Shown here piece after piece: positions 1 through 5,588 of a stretch of DNA of 5,588 bases. Origin of the DNA: Armatimonadota bacterium (GTDB lineage: Bacteria > Armatimonadota > Fervidibacteria > Fervidibacterales > Fervidibacteraceae). The stretch lies in NCBI GenBank assembly GCA_026419315.1, contig JANZZQ010000080.1, positions 1 through 5,588 on the forward strand, in the 5' to 3' direction. Each line of letters starts with the position of its first letter. Positions within the stretch are counted from its first letter, which is position 1. The notes under the pieces were generated by a model, which had not been told where the DNA came from, did not search any database, and saw only the letters and a program-made list of their open reading frames with translations. Position numbers and translations under genes: made by a program.

Positions 1-1842
1 GGGTATATCGGCGAGCGAGATGTTGTTGAAGTCCTTATCGCTGGGCTCAAAAGGCTTCAGTATCGGGGTTACGATTCCTGCGGCATTGCCGTTTTGGATG
101 GAAACGAACTTGCCATCGTCAAGGAGGCTGGTCGCATTGAGAGACTCGAACAGGTTCTCTCACGATACACTTTTCAAGCAAAAGTCGGTATAGCCCACAC
201 CCGGTGGGCAACTCACGGGACCCCATCGCCGATAAATGCCCATCCCCATACAGATTGTCAAGGGACTGTTAGCATCGTTCATAATGGTGTCATTGACAAT
301 TTTCTCCACTTGCGTGAAGCGCTTTTGCATCGGGGTCATATCCTTCGTTCTGAAACGGACACCGAAATCATCGCTCACTTGGTTGAAGAGGAGCTTTCAA
401 ACTTCAGAGGCGAAGGTGACAGTTCTCTTGTTTTTCTCCACGCTGTCCGAAGGGCAGTTGCTCAGTTGAAAGGGAGTTACGCGATCGCTTGTCTGTGGGA
501 GGGGTCACCCGGTGTTATAGTCGCGGCAAGGCAAGGTTCACCTTTGTTGATAGGTGTTGGTAACAACGAAGCATGTGTTGGTTCAGACTTGAACGCCATT
601 CTGCCAATAACCAAGCAAATTATCTTGCTCAACGACGGTGAGGTGGCTTTAGTCGCCCAAAATCGGGTTCTGGTTTTTGACCTGGAAGGTAACGAACGCC
701 CCATCTCAATCCATCGGATAGAGTGGGAAATCGCCGAGGAAGACAAGGCAGGCTTCCCAACTTTCATGCTAAAAGAGATCTACGAACAACCAGAGCGGTT
801 GAGGAAAATCATAAATTTGCGCTGTCGAGGCGAAAACGCACCTGTGTTTGAGGAGTTGGTAATGCCGCCTTCGCAGCTGATTGCTTTCCGGAGAATCATC
901 GTTCAAGCGGCAGGAACATCTTGGCATGCAGGTCTATACGGCAAATACCTTTTTGAGCGCTACCTTCGCATCCCAACGGATGCGGAGATTGCTTCTGAGT
1001 TCCGCTATCGCGAACCCGTTTTGGAGCAGGGCACTCTCGTAATCGCGATCAGCCAATCTGGTGAAACCGCTGACACTTTGGCTGGAATTCGTCAGGCGCG
1101 AAGCAGGTTCGTTCCAGTTTTGAGTTTGTGCAATGTCCCAGGCTCAACCATGACTCGAGAAAGCGATGCGGTCATTTACTTGCACGCTGGTCCCGAAATC
1201 GGCGTGGCTTCAACGAAAGCTTACACTGCCCAACTTGCCCATCTCTTCCTCCTGACCCTCTATATCGGCCGCTTAAAATGGCTGCTCAGTCAGGAAACCG
1301 TTAGTCAATTGCTTGATGAGTTCCAAAAGTTGCCTGCAAAGATGCAACAAATTTTGGATGAGCAGGAGCCTTTGGTGCGCGAGTGTGCAAGAACTTTTTT
1401 GGATGCGAGATACTTCCTGTATTTGGCGAGGGGCATAAACTACCCCACAGCGCTGGAAGGCGCCCTGAAACTCAAGGAAGTCAGTTACATCCACGCATCA
1501 GGTTACCCTGCCGGTGAGTTTAAGCACGGCCCCATCGCTTTGGTTGACAAAGAGACTCCAGTCGTTTGTGTTGCCCCTGTTGACAGCGTCTACGAAAAAA
1601 CGCTTGCGAACATAGAAGAGGTCAAAGCTCGCGGCGGAAGGCTCATCGTGGTGACAACAGAAGGCAACCGCGATTTTGACGAAATGGCTGAGTTCATCTT
1701 CACTATACCTCAAACCCACGAAGACCTTACGCCGCTATTGACAGTTATACCGCTGCAGTTACTCGCTCATCATGTTGCTGCAATGAAAGGGCTTGATGTT
1801 GACAAACCCCGCAATCTGGCGAAGAGCGTGACAGTTGAATAA
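1..1842 (+). CDS. glmS: Glutamine--fructose-6-phosphate aminotransferase (isomerizing), 5' partial
   Basis: This cytosolic enzyme converts fructose-6-phosphate and glutamine to glucosamine-6-phosphate, the entry step to UDP-GlcNAc and cell-wall precursors. The frame is open from base 1 and begins with GYIGERD, which follows MCGIV in the family, so about five residues are missing, including the catalytic N-terminal Cys. The 613 visible residues imply about 618, near the usual 600-620. Using full-length numbering, the class-II glutaminase domain shows YRGYDSCGIAV, TRWATHG (about 72-78), NAHPH, HNGVIDN (about 99-105) and SETDTE. The first SIS domain (about 304-436) has AAGTSWHAG, SEFRYR, SQSGETADT and GVASTKAYTAQ. 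The second (about 466-606) has RGINYPTALEGALKLKEVSY and GEFKHGP. The C-terminus is the hallmark DKPRNLAKSVTVE, then TAA. A family HFMLKEI motif reads TFMLKEI here. In-frame TTG and later start codons near base 94 lie inside the glutaminase domain and are not the true start. Any upstream regulation, such as a glmS ribozyme, is outside the window. Confidence 0.98.
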   Translation, partial: GYIGERDVVEVLIAGLKRLQYRGYDSCGIAVLDGNELAIVKEAGRIERLEQVLSRYTFQAKVGIAHTRWATHGTPSPINAHPHTDCQGTVSIVHNGVIDNFLHLREALLHRGHILRSETDTEIIAHLVEEELSNFRGEGDSSLVFLHAVRRAVAQLKGSYAIACLWEGSPGVIVAARQGSPLLIGVGNNEACVGSDLNAILPITKQIILLNDGEVALVAQNRVLVFDLEGNERPISIHRIEWEIAEEDKAGFPTFMLKEIYEQPERLRKIINLRCRGENAPVFEELVMPPSQLIAFRRIIVQAAGTSWHAGLYGKYLFERYLRIPTDAEIASEFRYREPVLEQGTLVIAISQSGETADTLAGIRQARSRFVPVLSLCNVPGSTMTRESDAVIYLHAGPEIGVASTKAYTAQLAHLFLLTLYIGRLKWLLSQETVSQLLDEFQKLPAKMQQILDEQEPLVRECARTFLDARYFLYLARGINYPTALEGALKLKEVSYIHASGYPAGEFKHGPIALVDKETPVVCVAPVDSVYEKTLANIEEVKARGGRLIVVTTEGNRDFDEMAEFIFTIPQTHEDLTPLLTVIPLQLLAHHVAAMKGLDVDKPRNLAKSVTVE

Positions 1843-2079
1843 AGGGAGCCCACTGGGCTGAAAAACCGACAGTGTAGAGGCAGTGACTTATTCTGGTGGG
1901 TAATTTGAGAAAGTGACGAGCAATTGAATTCCGCCCCAAGTTAATCTCGGCACCCAAACTAATCCCTTTGTTCAATACCGCAAAGCAAAGAGCTAGACGA
2001 GGGCTTGAACACCAGAAAGCTTAGGTGGCTGTTACCGCGAGCAATTCGATCAGCGCAAAAGCCTCGCAATGCGCAACAG

Positions 2080-2131
2080 TCGCCTCTTGAGCCGGATACC
2101 CTTTTCACCGGGCTTTACGGCTTGAAGGCGA
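2080..2131. repeat. Imperfect 14-bp inverted repeat (stem-loop)
   Basis: Bases 2080-2094 (TCGCCTCTTGAGCCG) can pair with 2118-2131 (CGGCTTGAAGGCGA). This gives 14 base pairs with one bulged C at 2086 and two G-U wobbles (2088/2124 and 2089/2123). The 23-base loop contains CCC (2099-2101) and GGG (2110-2112), which can close an inner 3-bp stem. No T-tract follows on either strand, so it is not a standard intrinsic terminator. It is the strongest single hairpin I found in the long gap. Its role is unknown. Confidence 0.55.
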
Positions 2132-2163
2132 AGCAGCGGATAAAACAACGACGCCGAGATTTT

Positions 2164-2205
2164 TCACCGTTCCAAAAGAAGAGCCTTCGGTGAGCCGATT
2201 TTGGA
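2164..2205 (+). other. Candidate pseudoknot-type structure
   Basis: TCACCG (2164-2169) pairs with CGGTGA (2188-2193), and TCCAAAA (2171-2177) pairs with TTTTGGA (2199-2205). The two perfect stems interleave in A-B-A'-B' order, as in an H-type pseudoknot, with connecting stretches of 1, 10 and 5 bases. The alternative is two competing hairpins, since GAAG (2178-2181) and CTTC (2185-2188) can also extend the second stem. The pairings are read directly from the sequence. That they form in RNA is inference, and the 10-base middle loop is longer than typical. Confidence 0.3.
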
Positions 2206-2576
2206 GGTGCGTGCAAGGGCGAAGCTTTTCAAAATTTCCCCCAGGTCCCCGAAGGAGGCGATTGTGGTGTTTGGCCGCTAAGCTGGTGCCCCCAACCAAT
2301 TCCAGCGATTCCCTCAAACGGCATGCGCCAAGCGAGGGAAACGGAACACACTCGGTTTTCCTTGCTTTCAAAGTTGGCTTATCCGATTTATCTCTTCACG
2401 CCGAACCAACAAGGGGTGTTCGTTGGCGAATCAATCGACCTCTTTCAAGTAGAGCCTTACTTTAACTCCATCCTCGCTTTCACTTGGGTTCCGGAGAAGT
2501 TTAGCGCCTTTGGCTTGCCACAGAATTTGAGGCGGAATAGGAGCAACGCAGCTGAATCTCGCGGTGGATGAAATTC

Positions 2577-2613
2577 GCTCAAAGGGCTAAATTTTTGCGG
2601 TGAGTTTTTGAGC
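2577..2613. repeat. 7-bp inverted repeat upstream of prmA
   Basis: GCTCAAA (2577-2583) is a perfect inverted copy of TTTGAGC (2607-2613) around a 23-base loop. No run of T follows on the + strand, so an intrinsic terminator is not supported. It lies 100 bases before the prmA start. It may be a leader hairpin or chance. Confidence 0.3.
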
Positions 2614-2698
2614 AAACTGATGCCTGCCCCGATGGGACAAGAGTGAGGGCTTTAGTTCTAACGGAATTCTGTTCCGCAAACAAATGACCACCGTTGTT

Positions 2699-2706
2699 AG
2701 GGGGTG
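2699..2706 (+). promoter_or_regulatory. Ribosome-binding site of prmA
   Basis: AGGGGGTG differs by one base from AGGAGGTG and ends 6 bases before the ATG at 2713. This supports that start. The small hairpin CGGAA/TTCCG (2662-2666 with 2672-2676) lies upstream. CTAAC (2658-2662) could alternatively pair with GTTAG (2696-2700), just touching the site. Confidence 0.75.
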
Positions 2707-2712
2707 TAGCCG

Positions 2713-3624
2713 ATGCTCAATTGGTTGGAAATAACCGTAACGACCGTTCCGACGAATGCCGAACAAGTTCACGGGTTACTTGACACTTTAGGTTGTGTCG
2801 GAACAGCCCAAAGTTTTTGGTCCGAAAATTCCGTTCGGGTCACCGGATACTTGCCTGCAACCGAAGATGTAACGGAGAAATTGGTCTGGCTCCAGGAGCA
2901 AATTGATTACGCTTTGGCACACAATTGGCTTCTCGAACCCGTCACCGTTACAACTTGCGTCTTAGATTCAGAAGATTGGGAAGCACCGTTGCGGGAAATT
3001 CTGCCCCCGTTGCTTGTTGGCAGCAAGTTCCTCATCGCGCTCACTAACGACGAAGTTGACAACCCAGAGAGCCGCATCGTTTTGAGATTGCGCAGTTTAG
3101 GCGGCTTCGGAACAGGGCATCATCCAACGACGAGGATGTGCCTTGAGTTTTTGGAGGAGACGATAGGCGTTGAAGGTTGGACACTGAAAAATGGCCAAGC
3201 GACAGGTAAAAGGGTTTTGGATGTAGGAACGGGTTCGGGAATACTCGCTATTGCGGCGGTGAAACTCGGTGCAGTTGAAGTTGTAGCCACTGACATTGAC
3301 GATGCCGCCCTTGAAGCAGCCCGTGAAAACGCGAAACGCAACGGTGTTGAAGGTAAAATCAAGTTTGTCAAGAGTGATTTGCTTCGCCAAGTCAAGGGGA
3401 AATTTGACATAGTGCTTTCTAACTTGCTTACGCCTCTCATTAAGGATTTGGCTTGGCAGTTGAAGTCGCGCGAGGTTTTGTCTTGCAGTGGCCTGTGGAT
3501 TGCTTCAGGTATATCAGTGGAAGGGTGGAGTGAAGTCAAGCCCTTGCTTGCGAAACTGGGCTACTATCTCGTTGAGGAACGGGAGTTGGCAGGGTGGGTT
3601 GCTTTCAAAGCCAGACAATTGTGA
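2713..3624 (+). CDS. prmA: Ribosomal protein L11 methyltransferase
   Basis: PrmA uses S-adenosylmethionine to methylate amino groups of ribosomal protein L11, in the cytoplasm. The 303-residue product is close to the usual 290-315. Residues 1 to about 100 form the L11-recognition domain, beginning LNWLEITV and including DSEDWE (85-90). The catalytic Rossmann-like domain follows. It has FGTGHHPTT (132-140), the PrmA-specific motif, then VLDVGTGSGILAIAAVKLGA (168-187), the SAM-binding glycine loop. ATDID (192-196) carries the acidic residue expected to bind the SAM ribose, and SNLL (236-239) matches the NIL-type motif near the active site. The segment before FGTG reads LRSLGG rather than the common DPGxA. 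The ATG is preceded by a good Shine-Dalgarno sequence. The stop lies 84 bases before purH on the same strand, so the two could share a transcript. L11 methylation is typically dispensable for growth in bacteria that have been tested. Confidence 0.95.
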   Translation: MLNWLEITVTTVPTNAEQVHGLLDTLGCVGTAQSFWSENSVRVTGYLPATEDVTEKLVWLQEQIDYALAHNWLLEPVTVTTCVLDSEDWEAPLREILPPLLVGSKFLIALTNDEVDNPESRIVLRLRSLGGFGTGHHPTTRMCLEFLEETIGVEGWTLKNGQATGKRVLDVGTGSGILAIAAVKLGAVEVVATDIDDAALEAARENAKRNGVEGKIKFVKSDLLRQVKGKFDIVLSNLLTPLIKDLAWQLKSREVLSCSGLWIASGISVEGWSEVKPLLAKLGYYLVEERELAGWVAFKARQL

Positions 3625-3662
3625 CCTGACAAAAAGCAATCGTGCGAAACTACCTGTCAAAA

Positions 3663-3690
3663 TTGTAACGGTCGGAAGAACTTGTAACAA
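3663..3690. promoter_or_regulatory. Repeated TTGTAAC motif before purH (possible operator)
   Basis: TTGTAAC occurs at 3663-3669 and 3682-3688, spaced 19 bases start to start. The second copy is part of the odd palindrome TTGTAACAA (3682-3690), which ends 3 bases before the AGGAGG of purH. A protein bound here could affect transcription or translation of purH. The repeat is plainly present. A regulatory role is speculation, and no family-specific operator such as a PurR box was recognised. Confidence 0.2.
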
Positions 3691-3693
3691 CGC

Positions 3694-3699
3694 AGGAGG
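3694..3699 (+). promoter_or_regulatory. Ribosome-binding site of purH
   Basis: This is a perfect AGGAGG ending 9 bases before the ATG at 3709. It is the strongest Shine-Dalgarno site in the window and fixes the purH start, which also agrees with the N-terminus of the family. Confidence 0.9.
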
Positions 3700-3708
3700 G
3701 AACCAGTA

Positions 3709-5268
3709 ATGTCAAGGCGAGCGCTGCTCTCCGTCTGGGACAAACGAGGTATCGTTGAATTCGCTAAGGGTTTGCGCGATGCGGGATTTGAGTTGGTTTC
3801 AACAGGCGGAACGGCGAAGACGCTGCGGGAGGCAGGTTTGCCGGTGATTGAAGTCTGTGAAGTCACCGATTTCCCTGAAATTCTCAATGGGCGCGTCAAA
3901 ACCATTCATCCCTTCATCGCCGCCGGAATTTTAGCTCGCAGGGATGTCAACGCACACTTGTACGAACTTGAGCGTTTGGGTGTTTCAACCATTGACCTTG
4001 TCGCTGTCAACCTTTACCCCTTCCGGGAAGTTGTCCGACAGGGTGTGGACGAAATGACGGCTTTGGAACACATTGACATTGGCGGCGTGACGCTTTTGCG
4101 TGCTGCTGCGAAAAACTACCGTGATGTTATCGTCGTTTGCGACCCAAACGATTACCCTCAGGTTTTGAAGTGGCTTCAGGAAGGCGAAGTGCCGCTAAAG
4201 GTGCGTGCCGAACTGGCGTTGAAAGCATTCGCTCACACTGCCGCATACGACGCAGCCATTCTCTCCTACTTTCGCCAACAAACGGGTATCAAGTTCCCGA
4301 ACGAATTGGCGTTTGGTTTTGTCAAGCGTATTGACCTTCGCTACGGCGAAAACCCGCATCAGCAAGCAGCGTTCTACGCCGACCCGATGTCGGTAGTTCC
4401 AAGCGTCGCAGCGGCTGTCCAACTTTGGGGCAAGGAACTTTCGTTCAACAACATCGCCGATTTGGATGCTGCGCTTAACCTCGTCCGAGAGTTTGACCAG
4501 CCAGCAGCCTGTATCATCAAGCACACAAACCCGTGCGGTGTTGCGATTGGTGAAACTTTGGCGGAAGCCTTCGCGAAAGCCCGTGATGCCGACCCCGAAG
4601 CGCGCTTCGGCGGCATCATCGGTGTCAACAGAAAAGTCGATGCGGCGACCGCAGAAGAAATCTTAGTTCAAGGCAGTTTCTACGAGGCAATCATTGCACC
4701 CGACTACGAACCCGAAGCGTTGGAACGAATTAAGGCTCGTAAAGGTTGGGGCGAAACGATCCGCATTTTGAGTCTTGGCACTGAAGATTTGAGAGCGGGA
4801 GCTGGCGAAAGTTTTTTGACGGCAAAGTCAGTTACTGGTGGATTGCTCGTTCAGACCGCAGATGTTGAAGATGTTCCGCTGGAGCGATGGCAAGTTGTTA
4901 CCGAGCGCTTTCCGACGGAGAGCGAATTGAAAGATTTGTGGTTTGCATGGAAAGTTGTCAAGCATGTCAAAAGCAACGCAATTGTGGTTGCGAAAAACGG
5001 TGCAACGGTCGGGATAGGTGCGGGGCAAATGAACCGAGCCTTTTCGGTTAAAATCGCTGTTGAACTTGCGGGTGAAAGAGCAAAGGGTGCGGTTTTGGCG
5101 AGCGAAGCCTTTTTCCCAATGCCTGATGGACCAGAAATCGCTGCCAAAGCGGGTGTTACAGCAATCGTTCAACCCGGTGGCAGCAAACGAGACCAAGAAG
5201 TCATAGAAGTTTGCAACCGTTACGGTGTTGCGATGGTGTTCACAGGGATGAGGCATTTCAGGCATTGA
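3709..5268 (+). CDS. purH: Bifunctional AICAR formyltransferase / IMP cyclohydrolase
   Basis: PurH catalyses the last two steps of de novo purine synthesis. It formylates AICAR with 10-formyl-tetrahydrofolate, then closes the ring to give IMP. The 519 residues fit the usual 505-530. The N-terminal MGS-like IMP cyclohydrolase domain (about 1-195) shows STGGTAKTL (31-39), EVTDFPEILNGRVKTIHP (51-68), NLYPF (101-105), HIDIGG (121-126) and RAAAKN (131-136). Lys64, Tyr103, Asp123 and Lys135 match the active-site Lys66, Tyr104, Asp125 and Lys137 described for human ATIC. The formyltransferase domain (about 200-519) has LRYGENPHQ (210-218), LSFNNIADLDAA (244-255), IKHTNPCGVA (270-279) with the Lys-His pair at 271-272, FGGII (300-304), VKSNAIV (420-426), GAGQMNR (437-443) and FFPMPDG (468-474). 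The C-terminus is the typical TGMRHFRH. Oddities: SVWDKRG (8-14) replaces SVSDKTG, and Ala71 sits where a His is usual (HPxxHxG). Both domains look intact. It lies 84 bases after prmA. Confidence 0.98.
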   Translation: MSRRALLSVWDKRGIVEFAKGLRDAGFELVSTGGTAKTLREAGLPVIEVCEVTDFPEILNGRVKTIHPFIAAGILARRDVNAHLYELERLGVSTIDLVAVNLYPFREVVRQGVDEMTALEHIDIGGVTLLRAAAKNYRDVIVVCDPNDYPQVLKWLQEGEVPLKVRAELALKAFAHTAAYDAAILSYFRQQTGIKFPNELAFGFVKRIDLRYGENPHQQAAFYADPMSVVPSVAAAVQLWGKELSFNNIADLDAALNLVREFDQPAACIIKHTNPCGVAIGETLAEAFAKARDADPEARFGGIIGVNRKVDAATAEEILVQGSFYEAIIAPDYEPEALERIKARKGWGETIRILSLGTEDLRAGAGESFLTAKSVTGGLLVQTADVEDVPLERWQVVTERFPTESELKDLWFAWKVVKHVKSNAIVVAKNGATVGIGAGQMNRAFSVKIAVELAGERAKGAVLASEAFFPMPDGPEIAAKAGVTAIVQPGGSKRDQEVIEVCNRYGVAMVFTGMRHFRH

Positions 5269-5269
5269 G

Positions 5270-5338
5270 TTTGAGGTCTTACAGGCATAAGTTAAGTGCC
5301 AAAATTTTGTGGCGCTATTTGCCTCAAATTCCTGTAAG
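5270..5338. repeat. Compound inverted repeat after the purH stop
   Basis: CTTACAGG (5278-5285) is a perfect inverted copy of CCTGTAAG (5331-5338). TTTGAGG (5270-5276) is an inverted copy of CCTCAAA (5322-5328). Between them AGTGCCA (5295-5301) pairs with TGGCGCT (5310-5316), with one G-U wobble, around the loop AAATTTTG. The two outer stems interleave, so they either compete or form a pseudoknot around the inner hairpin. The element starts one base after the purH stop codon and could stabilise the 3' end of the mRNA or help end transcription. No T-tract follows, so a simple intrinsic terminator is not supported. Confidence 0.5.
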
Positions 5339-5402
5339 TGTTTGCCGAAGGTGAAGCAAGTTTTGAGGGCTTGGGGAAGAATCTCGAAGATAAAAAGCGA
5401 AG

Positions 5403-5446
5403 GGGTTCAGTGACCTGAGAAAGAACCTATGTTCGTCTTCACGAAC
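5403..5446 (+). promoter_or_regulatory. Leader with alternative hairpins before the reductase gene
   Basis: Four segments can pair in different ways: GGTTC (5404-5408), GAACC (5423-5427), GTTCGT (5431-5436) and ACGAAC (5441-5446). Segments 1 and 2 form a 5-bp stem, and segments 3 and 4 form a perfect 6-bp stem with a CTTC loop. Segments 2 and 3 can instead form a 4-bp stem with a CTAT loop. The layout resembles that of attenuators, but no T-run terminator is present. The last hairpin ends 8 bases before the Shine-Dalgarno sequence. A short frame, ATG at 5429 to TGA at 5447-5449 (MFVFTN), runs through the last hairpin but has only a weak ribosome site. A possible weak promoter (TTGAGG 5363-5368, AAGATA 5387-5392, spacer 18) lies upstream. 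Regulation is inferred only. Confidence 0.3.
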
Positions 5447-5454
5447 TGATTGAC

Positions 5455-5461
5455 GGGGTGA
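5455..5461 (+). promoter_or_regulatory. Ribosome-binding site of the reductase gene
   Basis: GGGGTGA partly matches the consensus AGGAGGTGA and ends 5 bases before the ATG at 5467, favouring that start. An in-frame GTG at 5458 would overlap the site and add only MKK, and it has no better ribosome site of its own. Confidence 0.55.
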
Positions 5462-5466
5462 AAAAG

Positions 5467-5588
5467 ATGAGCGAAGTTTGTTCTGGAAAATCTCGGGTTT
5501 ACGATATCACCATAATCGGCGGTGGACCATCGGGTTTGTTTGGCGCTTTTTACGCTGGCATGAGACAGATGAGCACGAAAATCATTGA
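5467..5588 (+). CDS. Ferredoxin--NADP+ reductase, thioredoxin-reductase-like (YumC type), 3' partial
   Basis: Only the first 40 residues and two bases of the next codon lie in the window. After a short variable start, the text YDITIIGGGPSGLFGAFYAG (12-31) followed by MRQMSTKII is the FAD-binding beta-alpha-beta start of this flavoprotein family. GGGPSG (18-23) is the dinucleotide-binding glycine loop. The run GLFxAFYAGMRQ-x-S-x-KII is characteristic of the homodimeric YumC-type reductases, which pass electrons between NADPH and ferredoxin or flavodoxin. Classical thioredoxin reductases differ here, with AAIYAAR-like text. Those enzymes also have a redox CxxC that this group lacks, but that part lies beyond the window. 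The next codon starts GA, so it is Glu or Asp; Glu is usual. The gene follows purH after 198 bases that hold a structured leader, so independent transcription is plausible. A plain thioredoxin reductase is the main alternative. Confidence 0.88.
   Translation, partial: MSEVCSGKSRVYDITIIGGGPSGLFGAFYAGMRQMSTKII

Larger units (their letters stand above)
1843..2712. other. 870-base intergenic region without a credible gene
   Basis: This is the long gap between glmS and prmA. Several frames stay open for 60-126 codons on both strands. They overlap one another, lack a well-placed ribosome-binding site for the reading frame, and give low-complexity or shifting translations that match no family I recognise. 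The longest + strand stretch without a stop is 2194-2571, and the only ATG starting it (2323) has no Shine-Dalgarno sequence. No tRNA, RNase P, tmRNA or SRP RNA signature was seen. No convincing sigma-70 promoter was found for prmA, although one may lie in the last 200 bases. What the region does hold is a cluster of inverted repeats, listed separately (2080-2131, 2164-2205, 2577-2613), plus weaker ones at 2402-2426 and 2662-2676. It may be an untranslated region, a structured RNA, a dispersed intergenic repeat or a decayed gene. Confidence 0.7.

Noticed and set aside
94..96. TTG as the start codon of glmS
   Set aside because: The frame is open to base 1, and the preceding 31 codons match the conserved N-terminus of the glutaminase domain, so the gene starts outside the window.
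481..488. GCGATCGC, the HIP1 octamer common in cyanobacteria
   Set aside because: This single copy was the only one noticed, it lies within glmS, and one octamer does not support a cyanobacterial origin.
1847..1859. Hairpin AGCCC-act-GGGCT just after the glmS stop as an intrinsic terminator
   Set aside because: The stem is only 5 bp with a 3-base loop, and it is followed by GAAAAACC, not a T-tract. On the other strand the following sequence is not T-rich enough either.
2050..2277. Minus-strand frame with protein-like text interrupted by one TGA (at 2164-2166), a possible pseudogene
   Set aside because: The two open pieces are only 37 codons each, have no start or ribosome site, and match no family I recognise. 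BLASTX would settle it.
2194..2571. 126-codon + strand stretch without a stop, with ATG at 2323
   Set aside because: There is no Shine-Dalgarno sequence at the ATG, no recognisable domain, and other long frames overlap it. Open stretches of this length are not rare at about 50% G+C.
4195..5265. Long minus-strand frames opposite purH
   Set aside because: They are antisense shadows of a fully conserved purH coding sequence and have no recognisable protein features.

Overview
The window is bacterial and carries four genes, all on the + strand. Base composition is near 50% G+C by eye. In order they are: glmS (5' end cut by the window edge), prmA, purH, and the first 40 codons of a thioredoxin-reductase-like ferredoxin--NADP+ reductase. 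Three of the four are near-universal bacterial housekeeping genes, so they do not fix the lineage. The YumC-type reductase start and the clear Shine-Dalgarno sites (purH has a perfect AGGAGG) fit many phyla. I cannot name the organism.

Layout: 1-1842 is glmS, lacking only about five N-terminal residues. 1843-2712 is an 870-base gap with no credible gene but several inverted repeats. 2713-3624 is prmA. 3625-3708 is a short spacer with a repeated TTGTAAC motif and the purH ribosome-binding site. 3709-5268 is purH. 5269-5466 is a 198-base spacer with two groups of inverted repeats. 5467 to the edge is the reductase.

The genes do not form one pathway. GlmS makes glucosamine-6-phosphate for cell-wall precursors. 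PrmA methylates ribosomal protein L11. PurH performs the last two steps of IMP synthesis. The reductase exchanges electrons between NADPH and ferredoxin. prmA and purH are only 84 bases apart and could be co-transcribed. glmS and the reductase are separated from their neighbours by structured spacers and are more likely to be independent units.

No mobile element, CRISPR array, tRNA, rRNA or evident new multi-gene system was found. The parts that deserve a second look are non-coding: a 14-bp imperfect hairpin (2080-2131) and a possible pseudoknot (2164-2205) in the long gap, a compound palindrome just after purH (5270-5338), and a leader with mutually exclusive hairpins before the reductase (5403-5446). 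PurH also has unusual residues in otherwise conserved IMP cyclohydrolase motifs.
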